A stretch of 64,000 bases of DNA from Streptomyces sp. SA15 (GTDB taxonomy: Bacteria; Actinomycetota; Actinomycetes; Streptomycetales; Streptomycetaceae). Within the stretch, counting starts at the first letter, position 1. Every line of letters starts with the position of its first letter. The translations under genes were made by a program, and so were the position numbers. The stretch is taken from positions 1 to 64,000 of the forward strand of contig NZ_NTGE01000150.1 in the NCBI RefSeq assembly GCF_002291145.1. The letters run 5' to 3'. Under the pieces are notes generated by a model. That model saw nothing but the letters and a program-made list of their open reading frames with translations. It was not told the DNA's origin and did no database searches. Shown piece after piece: positions 44,910 through 53,713 of the stretch.

Positions 44910-45746
44910 TTGGCCACTGGTACGGAGCCCCCCGCCACAGAACCCCATCCGACCAGCGGCGGCGTAAGAACCCCTACGCGCGCCGCGATCGCCGCCCCGC
45001 ACCTGCGGACCGACCGCTGGTGGCTGGCCCCGGCCGCCACGGCCGCCGGTCTGCTGGCCTTCGTCGTCTACTCGACCTGGCGGGCCTTCGCCGACACGGA
45101 CTACTACGCGGCGCCGTATGTCTCGCCGTTCTACTCCCCGTGCCTGGCGGAGCGCTGTGAGCCGATGCGCGCGGGGCCCAACTGGGAGATCTTCGGCGGC
45201 TGGTGGGGCATCTCCCCCGCGATCATCATCCTGATCTTCCCGCTCGGCTTCCGCCTGACCTGCTACTACTACCGCAAGGCCTACTACCGGGGCTTCTGGA
45301 TGTCGCCCCCGGCCTGCGCGGTCGCCGAGCCGCACAAGAAGTACACCGGCGAGACCCGCTTCCCGCTGGTCCTGCAGAACATCCACCGGTACTTCTTCTA
45401 CGCCGCGATCCTCGTCGCCGCGATCCTGACGTACGACACCGTGCTCGCCTTCCGCGACGAGCACTACGAGTGGGGCCACATGGGCCTCGGCACCCTGGTC
45501 TTCCTGGTCAACATCGTGCTGATCTGGGCGTACACGCTGTCCTGCCACTCCTGTCGGCACATCGTCGGCGGCAAGCTGAAGCACTTCTCCAAGCATCCGG
45601 TGCGTTACCGGACGTGGCAGTGGATCGGGAAGCTGAACGCCCGGCACATGCTGCTGGCCTGGACGTCGCTGGTGAGCGTGGCGCTCGCCGACTTCTACGT
45701 CTATCTCGTCGCGTCCGGTGCCTTCGACGATCCGCGCTTCTTCTAG
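44910..45746 (+). CDS. sdhC: Succinate dehydrogenase membrane (cytochrome b-like) subunit
   Basis: 278-residue integral membrane subunit of the three-subunit succinate dehydrogenase (Sdh1-type of mycobacteria, Rv0249c-like). About five hydrophobic helices, with histidines in NIHRYFF, GHMGLG, CHSCRH and ARHMLL as candidate haem ligands. TTG start at 44910 with GGAG 8-11 bp before it. First gene of sdhCAB. Confidence 0.88.
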   Translation: MATGTEPPATEPHPTSGGVRTPTRAAIAAPHLRTDRWWLAPAATAAGLLAFVVYSTWRAFADTDYYAAPYVSPFYSPCLAERCEPMRAGPNWEIFGGWWGISPAIIILIFPLGFRLTCYYYRKAYYRGFWMSPPACAVAEPHKKYTGETRFPLVLQNIHRYFFYAAILVAAILTYDTVLAFRDEHYEWGHMGLGTLVFLVNIVLIWAYTLSCHSCRHIVGGKLKHFSKHPVRYRTWQWIGKLNARHMLLAWTSLVSVALADFYVYLVASGAFDDPRFF

Positions 45747-45763
45747 ATGAGTGAGGCCTTCTG

Positions 45764-47698
45764 ATGTCCGTGGTCGACCGACAGGAGTGGGACGTCGTCG
45801 TGGTCGGCGCCGGCGGTGCCGGGCTGCGCGCCGCCATCGAGGCGCGCGAGCGCGGCGCCCGTACCGCGGTGATCTGCAAGTCGCTGTTCGGCAAGGCTCA
45901 CACCGTGATGGCCGAGGGTGGCATCGCGGCGGCGATGGGCAACGTCAACGCGGGCGACAACTGGCAGGTCCACTTCCGCGACACCATGCGCGGCGGCAAG
46001 TTCCTCAATCAGTGGCGGATGGCCGAGCTGCACGCGCAGGAGGCCCCGCAGCGGGTCTGGGAGCTGGAGACCTGGGGCGCCCTGTTCGACCGTACGAAGG
46101 ACGGCCGGATCTCGCAGCGCAACTTCGGCGGGCACGAGTACCCGCGGCTCGCCCATGTCGGCGACCGCACGGGCCTGGAGCTGATCCGCACCCTCCAGCA
46201 GAAGATCGTCTCGCTCCAGCAGGAGGACCACCGGGAGACGGGTGACTACGAGTCCCGCCTGAAGGTGTACCAGGAGTGCACGGTCACCCGCGTCCTCAAG
46301 GACGGGAATCGCGTCTCCGGCGTCTTCGCCTACGACCGCGAGACCGGCCGTTTCTTCGTCCTCGAAGCCCCCGCGGTGGTGATCGCGACCGGCGGCATCG
46401 GCAAGTCCTTCAAGGTGACGTCGAACTCGTGGGAGTACACGGGCGACGGCCACGCGCTGGCACTGCTGGCCGGGGCGCCCCTGCTGAACATGGAGTTCGT
46501 GCAGTTCCACCCGACGGGCATGGTCTGGCCGCCGTCGGTGAAGGGCATCCTGGTCACCGAGTCGGTGCGCGGCGACGGCGGGGTCCTCAGGAACTCCGAG
46601 GGCAAGCGGTTCATGTTCGACTACATCCCCGACGTCTTCAAGGAGAAGTACGCCCAGTCGGAGGACGAGGGCGACCGCTGGTACGAGGACCCGGACAACA
46701 ACCGGCGTCCCCCCGAGCTGCTCCCCCGCGACGAGGTGGCGCGGGCGATCAACGCGGAGGTGAAGGCGGGCCGCGGCTCCCCGCACGGCGGCGTCTTCCT
46801 GGACGTGTCCACCCGTATGCCGGCCGACGTCATCCGCCGCCGCCTGCCCTCCATGTACCACCAGTTCAAGGAGCTGGCCGACGTCGACATCACCGCGGAG
46901 CCGATGGAGGTCGGCCCCACCTGTCACTACGTGATGGGCGGCATCGCCGTCGAGTCCGACACCGCCGCCGCACGCGGGGTGCCGGGCCTGTACGCGGCCG
47001 GTGAGGTGGCGGGCGGCATGCACGGCTCGAACCGCCTCGGCGGCAATTCCCTCTCCGACCTGCTGGTCTTCGGACGCCGGGCGGGCCGGCACGCGGCCGA
47101 GTACGCGACGGGGCTCGCGGACGGCCGCCCGCCGGTGGACGACGTCCAGGTGGACGCAGCGGCCGCCGAGGCCCTGCGCCCCTTCTCGGCCGAGACCGAG
47201 GAGCCGGCCTCGGGCCCGCCGGAGAACCCGTACACCCTCCACCAGGAACTCCAGCAGACGATGAACGACCTGGTCGGCATCATCCGCCGCGAGACGGAGA
47301 TGAAGCAGGCCCTGGAGAAGCTGGCCGACCTGCGTGTACGGGCTCGCCGGGCCGGGGTGGAGGGTCACCGCCAGTTCAATCCCGGCTGGCACCTCGCCCT
47401 GGACCTGCGGAACATGCTCCTGGTCAGCGAGTGCGTGGCCCGGGCCGCGCTGGAGCGCACGGAGTCGCGCGGCGGCCACACCCGCGAGGACCACCCGACG
47501 ATGGACCGCCAGTGGCGCCGCATCAACCTGCTGTGCCAACTCACCGACCCCACAGGCGGGTTGGCGGCCACCGACCCGGTCCGCGGCCAGATCGACCTCG
47601 TACGGGAAACCACCGAAGCCATCCGTCCCGACCTGCTCGCCCTCTTCGACAAGGAGGAGCTGGTCAAGTACCTCGCCGAAGAGGAGCTGTACGAATGA
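45764..47698 (+). CDS. sdhA: Succinate dehydrogenase/fumarate reductase flavoprotein subunit
   Basis: 644-residue catalytic subunit oxidising succinate to fumarate. FAD fold VVVVGAGGAGLRAAIEA at 11-27; H46 in KAHTVMAEGGIAAAMG fits the covalent FAD site; HPTGM and ESVRGDGG, GGIAVE and GLYAAGEVAGGMHGSNRLGGNS are characteristic. Length and style match the Sdh1 type. Stop overlaps the next start (ATGA). Confidence 0.96.
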   Translation: MSVVDRQEWDVVVVGAGGAGLRAAIEARERGARTAVICKSLFGKAHTVMAEGGIAAAMGNVNAGDNWQVHFRDTMRGGKFLNQWRMAELHAQEAPQRVWELETWGALFDRTKDGRISQRNFGGHEYPRLAHVGDRTGLELIRTLQQKIVSLQQEDHRETGDYESRLKVYQECTVTRVLKDGNRVSGVFAYDRETGRFFVLEAPAVVIATGGIGKSFKVTSNSWEYTGDGHALALLAGAPLLNMEFVQFHPTGMVWPPSVKGILVTESVRGDGGVLRNSEGKRFMFDYIPDVFKEKYAQSEDEGDRWYEDPDNNRRPPELLPRDEVARAINAEVKAGRGSPHGGVFLDVSTRMPADVIRRRLPSMYHQFKELADVDITAEPMEVGPTCHYVMGGIAVESDTAAARGVPGLYAAGEVAGGMHGSNRLGGNSLSDLLVFGRRAGRHAAEYATGLADGRPPVDDVQVDAAAAEALRPFSAETEEPASGPPENPYTLHQELQQTMNDLVGIIRRETEMKQALEKLADLRVRARRAGVEGHRQFNPGWHLALDLRNMLLVSECVARAALERTESRGGHTREDHPTMDRQWRRINLLCQLTDPTGGLAATDPVRGQIDLVRETTEAIRPDLLALFDKEELVKYLAEEELYE

Positions 47699-48471
47699 GC
47701 GGCTACGACGCCCACTTCAAGGTGTGGCGGGGTGACGCCGAGGGCGGCGGCCTGGAGGACTTCAAGGTCGAGGTGAACGAGGGCGAGGTCGTCCTCGACA
47801 TCATCCACCGCCTCCAGGCCACGCAGACCCCTGACCTCGCCGTCCGCTGGAACTGCAAGGCGGGCAAGTGCGGTTCGTGCTCGGCGGAGATCAACGGACG
47901 CCCGCGCCTGATGTGCATGACCCGCATGTCGGTGTTCACCCGGGACGAGACGATCACCGTCACGCCCCTGCGCGCCTTCCCCGTCGTACGCGATCTCGTC
48001 ACGGACGTGGGCTTCAACTACACCAAGGCGCGCGAGGTGCCGTCCTTCGTGCCGCCGGAGGGGCTCGGCCCCGGCGAGTACCGGATGATGCAGGAGGACG
48101 TGGACCGGTCGCAGGAGTTCCGCAAGTGCATCGAGTGCTTCCTGTGCCAGGACACCTGCCATGTGGTCCGCGACCACGAGGAGAACAAGACGGCCTTCGC
48201 CGGCCCGCGCTTCCTGATGCGGGTCGCGGAGCTGGACATGCACCCGCTGGACGCGGCGGCCGAGACCGGCCTGGACCGCAAGAAGACGGCCCAGGACGAG
48301 CACGGCCTCGGCTACTGCAACATCACCAAGTGCTGCACGGAGGTCTGCCCGGAAGGCATCAAGATCACCGACAACGCGCTGATCCCGTTGAAGGAGCGGG
48401 CCGTCGACCGCAAGTACGACCCGCTCGTATGGCTCGGGAACAAGATCCGTCGGCGGTCCTCGTCAGGCTGA
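47695..48471 (+). CDS. sdhB: Succinate dehydrogenase/fumarate reductase iron-sulfur subunit
   Basis: 258-residue subunit with a [2Fe-2S] site (WNCKAGKCGSCSAEI, later LMC), a [4Fe-4S]/[3Fe-4S] ferredoxin domain (CIECFLCQDTC and CNITKCCTEVCPEGI). Passes electrons from the flavoprotein to the membrane subunit. Translationally coupled to sdhA; convergent with a methyltransferase gene only 11 bp away. Confidence 0.95.
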   Translation: MSGYDAHFKVWRGDAEGGGLEDFKVEVNEGEVVLDIIHRLQATQTPDLAVRWNCKAGKCGSCSAEINGRPRLMCMTRMSVFTRDETITVTPLRAFPVVRDLVTDVGFNYTKAREVPSFVPPEGLGPGEYRMMQEDVDRSQEFRKCIECFLCQDTCHVVRDHEENKTAFAGPRFLMRVAELDMHPLDAAAETGLDRKKTAQDEHGLGYCNITKCCTEVCPEGIKITDNALIPLKERAVDRKYDPLVWLGNKIRRRSSSG

Positions 48472-48482
48472 GGACCTGTTCG

Positions 48483-49436
48483 TCAGGCTGCGGCCCTCAG
48501 ATATCCCGAGTGCGCCGCCTGGCCGAGGAAGGTGAACCGGGTGTCGGTCGCCATGTGCTTCTCGAAGGCCTCCTTGATACCGGGCCACTTGGGGTGCCCG
48601 AAGTCGTCCAGTACGACGATCCCGCCGGGCGCGACGATCTGCTCCGCCCACTCCAGGTCCGCCGCGACACCGGCGGCGGAGTGGTCGCCGTCGACGATGA
48701 TCACGCCGTAGGAACGGTCGGAGACCAGGGCACGCACCTCGGGATCCTCCGAGAAACCCTGCTGAATCCGCGTCGCGGCACCGGCCGCACCCGCCAGGGC
48801 GAGATTGGTGCGCACCGCGGCGCCCTGCACGGGCGTCCCCGAGGCGTCGTCACCGATACTCGTCCCGGGCTGCAACTGCGTCCCCGCGAGCGGATCGACG
48901 ATCGTCAGCCGCGGATCACGCCCCGCGCGCTCCATCATCCGGATCAGGGAAGCGCCGAACATCCCGTACAGCGTGCCGATCTCCATGATCTCGTCGTTCG
49001 GCGGCTTGAGCAGCGGTACGGCGGACAGCTTGCCGACGATGTTCATGGTGCCGCCGGCTATTCGGCCGACCCCGAGCGCCTCCATCGCGATGAGCAGCCG
49101 GAACGCCTGGGCGACATTGCGCTCGGCGCCGTCCTTGTCCCCGGTAACCTGCGCCAGTTCGCTGATCGTGCGGTTGAGGTGGGGCCCGGACGGCAGCCGG
49201 GAGGCACCGCGCCCGGTCCCGTCGAAGAACAGCTCCAGGGGCCGCTGGCGGTTGCGCAACACCTTGAGTTCCTGCTGCAACGCGGCGTCGGGAGTGATCG
49301 TGGCGGCCGGTGTCTTTCCGGCGGCCGAGGCGTTCTGGAGGGCGCGGCGAACATGGCGCTCGATGCGCTGATCTATGAGGTCGGCTATCGGGCGCAGAGC
49401 GCGCCGGGCAGCCTTGCTGGTGAGTAACGCTCGCAT
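48483..49436 (-). CDS. Class I SAM-dependent methyltransferase
   Basis: 317-residue protein. After a helical N-terminal region it has EIMEIGTLYGMFGASLI (SAM motif I), LTIVDPLAG, SYGVIIVDGDHSAAGVAADLEWA and PGGIVVLDDFG, the Methyltransf_24 pattern common in O-methyltransferases of sugar or polyketide products. Substrate unknown. ATG 49436. Confidence 0.8.
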   Translation of the reverse strand: MRALLTSKAARRALRPIADLIDQRIERHVRRALQNASAAGKTPAATITPDAALQQELKVLRNRQRPLELFFDGTGRGASRLPSGPHLNRTISELAQVTGDKDGAERNVAQAFRLLIAMEALGVGRIAGGTMNIVGKLSAVPLLKPPNDEIMEIGTLYGMFGASLIRMMERAGRDPRLTIVDPLAGTQLQPGTSIGDDASGTPVQGAAVRTNLALAGAAGAATRIQQGFSEDPEVRALVSDRSYGVIIVDGDHSAAGVAADLEWAEQIVAPGGIVVLDDFGHPKWPGIKEAFEKHMATDTRFTFLGQAAHSGYLRAAA

Positions 49437-49526
49437 CCGTGGACCGTAGGGGGCTCACAGATCGCTCACAACTAACAGATGTCTCCCTGCGGAAGAAGCA
49501 CGCATGACGTCTGGGCCACGGGACGC

Positions 49527-50597
49527 TTAACCCGGTCGCCCGACCAGTTCCAGTGCCCTGCGCAGGTTGTGCTCGGCGACGGCGCGCATGAACTGCGGGT
49601 CGGGGAAGTCGCCGTCGAGGAGGCGGAGGGGGCCGGACACCAGGCCCAGGTGCATGGACAGGCGGTAGAGGCGGAGGCGGTCCTCGTCCATGTCCGGTGC
49701 GCCCAGGATGTCGTAGTGCGGGCCGAAGCGCAGGCGCAGGAACACGTGCTCCCACTCCACGTCGAAGTACAGCAGGCCCTCGATGTCGATCAGGGCGGGA
49801 TTGCCCTCGGCGTCCAACAGGACGTGGTCCGGGCCTAGCTCGCCGTGGATGAGGGTGTACCGCGTGCGGGGGCGGACCGCGGCGGAGAGCTCTCGGACCG
49901 CCCCTTCCAGGTCCTCCTTCGCGGCGGCGATGCGCGCGTCCCGCCGGGCGGCCTCCGCGATGGAGCGCAGGGCACCGTCGGTGACCCGCTGTTCGCAGGA
50001 GTCGGCGGACGACACACCGCCGTTGTCCACCAGCGCGACCTTGCCGAACGCCGGCCCCTCGTGGGCGTGCAGCACGTCGAGTTGGCCGGCCAGCCGTTCC
50101 AGGGCCGCGCGGCCCGCGACCGGGTCCCGCTCCAGCGCCTCCTCCAGACTCCCGCCCGTGACGTCCTCGACAACCGCCGCGTCCGCCGGAAGGTGCGCGT
50201 GCGAGGCGTCGGCGTACAGCAGCCGGGGCGTGCGCACACCTACGGCGGTCAGGCGGTCGTGCGCCGCGGTGAGCAGGTCGAGGCCGGTGCCGTGCGAGAA
50301 GGGGTCGCGCGGGTCGGAGGGTCCGGCGTCCCAGTAGTCCTCGTCGGCCGACCAGACGTAGGCGACGGCCGTCGTGTCGTCGTCGAAGGTGAGGCGGTAG
50401 ACGCCCTTCTTCGAGCCGCCGCGCAGCCGGGCGACGCCGGCGAGGGTGCGGTGGGGGCCGGTCGCCGCCCGGGCGAGGGGGGCGAGGTCGTCGCGGGTGA
50501 GGGGCTTGCGGGGCTGGGACTGGCAGGGCTGAGACTGGCTGGGCTGGGACTGGCTGGGCTGGGACTGGCTGGGCTGGGACTTTCCGGTGGCGGTCAC
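49527..50597 (-). CDS. Aminoglycoside phosphotransferase-fold protein
   Basis: 356-residue kinase-fold protein. The catalytic motif is HGELGPDHVLLDAEG and the metal-site segment NPALIDIEGLLYFD; the usual Asp of HGD is Glu here (HGE), and DFD is DIE, seen in a subset of the APH family. The P-loop-like LRGGSKKGVYRLTF and VAYVW Lys-equivalent region are recognisable. The substrate is not predictable. The N-terminus has four SQPSQ-like repeats from a 15-bp tandem repeat. GTG 50597. Confidence 0.75.
   Translation of the reverse strand: MTATGKSQPSQSQPSQSQPSQSQPCQSQPRKPLTRDDLAPLARAATGPHRTLAGVARLRGGSKKGVYRLTFDDDTTAVAYVWSADEDYWDAGPSDPRDPFSHGTGLDLLTAAHDRLTAVGVRTPRLLYADASHAHLPADAAVVEDVTGGSLEEALERDPVAGRAALERLAGQLDVLHAHEGPAFGKVALVDNGGVSSADSCEQRVTDGALRSIAEAARRDARIAAAKEDLEGAVRELSAAVRPRTRYTLIHGELGPDHVLLDAEGNPALIDIEGLLYFDVEWEHVFLRLRFGPHYDILGAPDMDEDRLRLYRLSMHLGLVSGPLRLLDGDFPDPQFMRAVAEHNLRRALELVGRPG
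50520..50579. repeat. 15-bp tandem repeat in the phosphotransferase gene
   Basis: Four copies of a 15-bp unit (TCCCAGCCCAGCCAG on the minus strand) encode SQPSQ four times (the last with C for S) at residues 7-26; a good candidate for length variation. An internal start after the repeat cannot be excluded. Confidence 0.85.
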
Positions 50598-50657
50598 GCG
50601 TCGGATCGTGGCACCCGGCCGGACCGGCCGCAGCCGGTTTTCAGCGCGGCTGGTTCC

Positions 50658-51842
50658 TCACCGCACCCAGCCCTCCCGGTACGCCGTCCAGTCCCCCTCC
50701 TTCGCCGCGAAGTCGACGTACAGGGCGACACCGAAATTGGCGCGGTCGGCGTCCGTGCGGGACAGGCCGAGGCGGACGCCGCGGACGGCGGCGGGGACGG
50801 TCTCGGCGTGGCTCCAGTGGCCGAACCGGTTCTCGTGGAAGAAGGGCAGACCCATGAGCAGGTCGGTGGACTGCGGGGTGACCTCCAGGGCCAGCGAGGT
50901 CTGCTGGGCGACATAGCCGCCGTACGTGCTCTCCAGCGGCTGCATGGTGTCGTACGACATCACCGCGATCTGGTCCACGCGACGCGCGACCTGCCCGAAG
51001 AACTCCTGCGACCACCACTTCGGGTGCCCGGTGAACGTCCCCCAGAAGGAGTGGAAGGCCGGAACCGGGTCGATCTGGTGGGCGGCGATCGACAACTGCG
51101 CGCCCTGCGCCCGCGTGACCCGGCGCAGGGAGTCGAGCAGGGTGAGGTAGTGACGATCCCCGGAGTGCAGGGGCTCCAGATCGAAATGGACGCCGTCGAA
51201 GCCGGTGGCCAGGATCTGCCGCGCCGAGGCGACGACGGCCGCGCGCGTCGCGGGGCGCTCCAGCCGCATCCCGTCCGGGCTCTCGGTGGCGAGCACGTCA
51301 CCGAGCCAGGCCTGGACCCGTATGCCGGGTGCTTCGCGGTGCACGGCGTCGATGAACCAACGTGCTCGGGGATAGACCGACGCGGGCAGCGTGCCGTCGT
51401 GCTCCAGGGGCCCGGAGTGGACGTACAGGTCGCGGATTCCGGTGGTCTCCAGGCGGCGGGCGAGGCCGGTGACGTCGGCGTCCTTCTTGCGGCCGTCGAC
51501 CCAGGCGTGCCCGAGCCAGATCGCGTCCTTGTTCCTGGTGTAGGTGTCGTCCGCCGGGTCGCCGGTGTAGTTCACGCGGAGGGCGATCTCGGCCGCGAGG
51601 AGGGGAAGGAGGACGACGAGGACGAGGGTGAGGGCGGTGCGGCGGGTCCAGCGGAGCCAGGGGCGGCGGCTGGGTCTGGGGCTGGGGCTGGGCTCCGGTG
51701 GGGCCTGCTCGCTGTCACTGTCACTGTCAGGGGCGGCTGCTGATTCGTTTCCCCTGCTCCCCTCATCCTGCTGCTGCGCTCCGTCCATCCCCATGCCCAC
51801 GCCCATCCCCATCCCCGACCCCGTCCCCCCAGAACTTTCCAT
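50658..51842 (-). CDS. Membrane-anchored protein with glycosyl-hydrolase-like barrel
   Basis: 394-residue protein with a low-complexity Met/Gly and Ser/Asp start, one membrane helix (TALTLVLVVLLPLLAAEIAL), and an exported domain resembling a TIM barrel: GIRDLYVHSGPL, IRVQAWLGDVL, GFDGVHFDLEPLHSGD (DxxDxDxE-like, as in GH18/GH85) and QIAVMSYDTMQP. Sugar target unknown. Start ATG 51842 has GGGGAGGGGAA upstream; the frame is open to 51935. Confidence 0.65.
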   Translation of the reverse strand: MESSGGTGSGMGMGVGMGMDGAQQQDEGSRGNESAAAPDSDSDSEQAPPEPSPSPRPSRRPWLRWTRRTALTLVLVVLLPLLAAEIALRVNYTGDPADDTYTRNKDAIWLGHAWVDGRKKDADVTGLARRLETTGIRDLYVHSGPLEHDGTLPASVYPRARWFIDAVHREAPGIRVQAWLGDVLATESPDGMRLERPATRAAVVASARQILATGFDGVHFDLEPLHSGDRHYLTLLDSLRRVTRAQGAQLSIAAHQIDPVPAFHSFWGTFTGHPKWWSQEFFGQVARRVDQIAVMSYDTMQPLESTYGGYVAQQTSLALEVTPQSTDLLMGLPFFHENRFGHWSHAETVPAAVRGVRLGLSRTDADRANFGVALYVDFAAKEGDWTAYREGWVR

Positions 51843-51925
51843 CGCGCGTTCCCCTCCCCATCGGCGTACGCCCGCCCACCTCACCCCGGTCGCGAGCCGG
51901 CGTTCCTCCCCATACGCTCCGAAAT

Positions 51926-53617
51926 GTGACGTCATCGTCGTTCCGGGGCCGGCCGCCGCGCGCCGCCTCGCAGATATGGGTGCGGGTGGCGCTTGCCGTA
52001 CTGGGCGGTGCGGTCGGGGTGCTGTGGCTGGTGTTGCCGGGGATGACGATCAGTACGGACGCTCCGGTTGCGGTCAACGGGTCCGGACCCACCGCGAGCG
52101 CGAACGCCGTCGCGCAGGAGGACGAGGAGACGTCCGCCGCCGACCTCGTCCTGCCGCTCGTCGTGATGGCCGCGGCGGCCGCCCTGGCAGGCTACGGATA
52201 CATCCGCCGCACACGACGGGCCAGAACCCGTACGACACCCGGCGGCACCCTCGCCGCACCCCCCGTCGGCTGGTCCCCGCCCCTCACGGAACTCGACGAC
52301 CACTCCCGCGCCTTTCTGACCGAGGCCGACGACTGGATCCGCACCAGCCGCGAGGAGCTCGGCTTCGCCGAGGCCCGTTTCGGCGAGGAGGCCACCGCCC
52401 CCTTCGCGCAGGCGATACAGGCCGCGGAGTCGGAACTGTCGGCGGCCTTCCGGATACGCAGGCAGTACGAGGCCGGCGTCCCGACGGACGAGACGTCCCG
52501 GCGCCAAGCCCTCACCGGCATCGTGGGCCGATGCCAGGAGGCGGGCCGCCGACTGGACGCCGAGGCACCCGCCTTCGACCAACTCCGCGCCCTGGAGCGG
52601 GAGATCGGCGAGGCCCTAGCGGTCGCGGAGGCACGCTTCCGCAACCTCACCGGACGTACGGCGCCCACGGACGCGACGCTCACAAGCCTCACCAAGCGGT
52701 ACGCACCCTCCGCCACGGCCGCGGTCATCGGGTACGTCGAACAGGCCAGGAACCGCCTGCTCTTCGCCACCGTCCACCTCAACCAGGCCCGCCAGGCAGC
52801 CGACTTGGGCGACGTGGAGGAGGCGGCCGGCCATCTGCGCGCAGCCGAGGGCGCAATCGCCCAGGCCGCCGTCTTCGACGACGAAATCGACCGACTCGCC
52901 GCTGAGCTGAGGTTCGCCGAGGAGCTGGTGCCGGCCGCATTGACAGGGGCGGAGGCGGAGCTCTGGGAGCTGCGGGGGGTGCTGCCGACGACCGGAGAGT
53001 GGGAGCAGCCGGCGGACGCGGGGATGGGCGCCATGGCGGGGGCGGTTCCGGAGGCGACCGGACCGGTTGCGGTGCCGGATCCCGCTTTGCTGGGCGTCCC
53101 CGTGGGCGAGCTGCGGTCGCGGATCATGCACGCCGACGCCGTGCTGGCCTCCGTACGGCGGGAGCTGACCGGCGGGCGTCCGTACGACCCGCTGGGCATC
53201 CTGAGCCGGGTGGTGGAGGCCCTCGCGCCGGTAACCACTGGCCGGTCCGGGGTCCTCCCGGCGGCCGCCCGCCTCACCGCACGCAGCGCCACCGCCGCGG
53301 CGGACGCCTTCATCACCACGCACCGGGGCGAGGTCGGCGCCGACGCCCGCATCCGGCTGGCGACGGCGACCCAGGACCTGCTCCACGCCACGACCCTCAC
53401 CGACCTGGTACGCGCCCACGCCCTGGCCCGGCAGGCCCACGACCTCGCCGAGCAGGACGTGCGGGTGCACGGCACGCCGATCGCCGGCCGGCCCGAGCAT
53501 GCGCTCGCGATCGGGGTCGGCGGGGCTGTCGCGGGCGGCATCCTACTGAGCGGCGGCCGACCCGCGAGCTTCGGCGGCCCGCGCACACGAAAACGTCGCA
53601 ACTTCCCACTGCGGTAA
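51926..53617 (+). CDS. Helical membrane protein related to TPM-domain proteins, TPM domain absent
   Basis: 563-residue protein from GTG 51926. Two membrane helices (VALAVLGGAVGVLWLVLPGM and LVLPLVVMAAAAALAGYGYI) enclose a short acidic external loop; then a long alpha-helical region (DDHSRAFLTEADDWIRTSRE, LGFAEARFGEEATAPF, LLFATVHLNQARQAADLGDV) like the C-terminal half of Streptomyces TPM-domain proteins, ending in a Gly-rich hydrophobic stretch and basic tail. The usual N-terminal TPM phosphatase-like domain is missing. Directly upstream of the toxin gene. Confidence 0.65.
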   Translation: MTSSSFRGRPPRAASQIWVRVALAVLGGAVGVLWLVLPGMTISTDAPVAVNGSGPTASANAVAQEDEETSAADLVLPLVVMAAAAALAGYGYIRRTRRARTRTTPGGTLAAPPVGWSPPLTELDDHSRAFLTEADDWIRTSREELGFAEARFGEEATAPFAQAIQAAESELSAAFRIRRQYEAGVPTDETSRRQALTGIVGRCQEAGRRLDAEAPAFDQLRALEREIGEALAVAEARFRNLTGRTAPTDATLTSLTKRYAPSATAAVIGYVEQARNRLLFATVHLNQARQAADLGDVEEAAGHLRAAEGAIAQAAVFDDEIDRLAAELRFAEELVPAALTGAEAELWELRGVLPTTGEWEQPADAGMGAMAGAVPEATGPVAVPDPALLGVPVGELRSRIMHADAVLASVRRELTGGRPYDPLGILSRVVEALAPVTTGRSGVLPAAARLTARSATAAADAFITTHRGEVGADARIRLATATQDLLHATTLTDLVRAHALARQAHDLAEQDVRVHGTPIAGRPEHALAIGVGGAVAGGILLSGGRPASFGGPRTRKRRNFPLR

Positions 53618-53630
53618 GGCACTTCCTGCC

Positions 53631-53661
53631 TTGGACAGCCCCGCAGGCCTATTTGTATGAT
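53631..53661 (+). promoter_or_regulatory. Candidate promoter of the toxin gene
   Basis: TTGGAC (53631-53636) and TATGAT (53656-53661) with a 19-bp gap, slightly long, in the 96 bp between the helical protein and toxin genes. Confidence 0.35.
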
Positions 53662-53713
53662 GATCCGATCTTGGTGTGAGTTGGTCCGATGACGCGCGGA
53701 CGAGCGGGGGCGG

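Noticed and set aside
44910..45746. SdhC gene starting at the ATG near 44905
   Set aside because: That ATG is out of frame (ATGAATTGG); the TTG at 44910 gives the conserved reading frame with a suitable ribosome-binding site.
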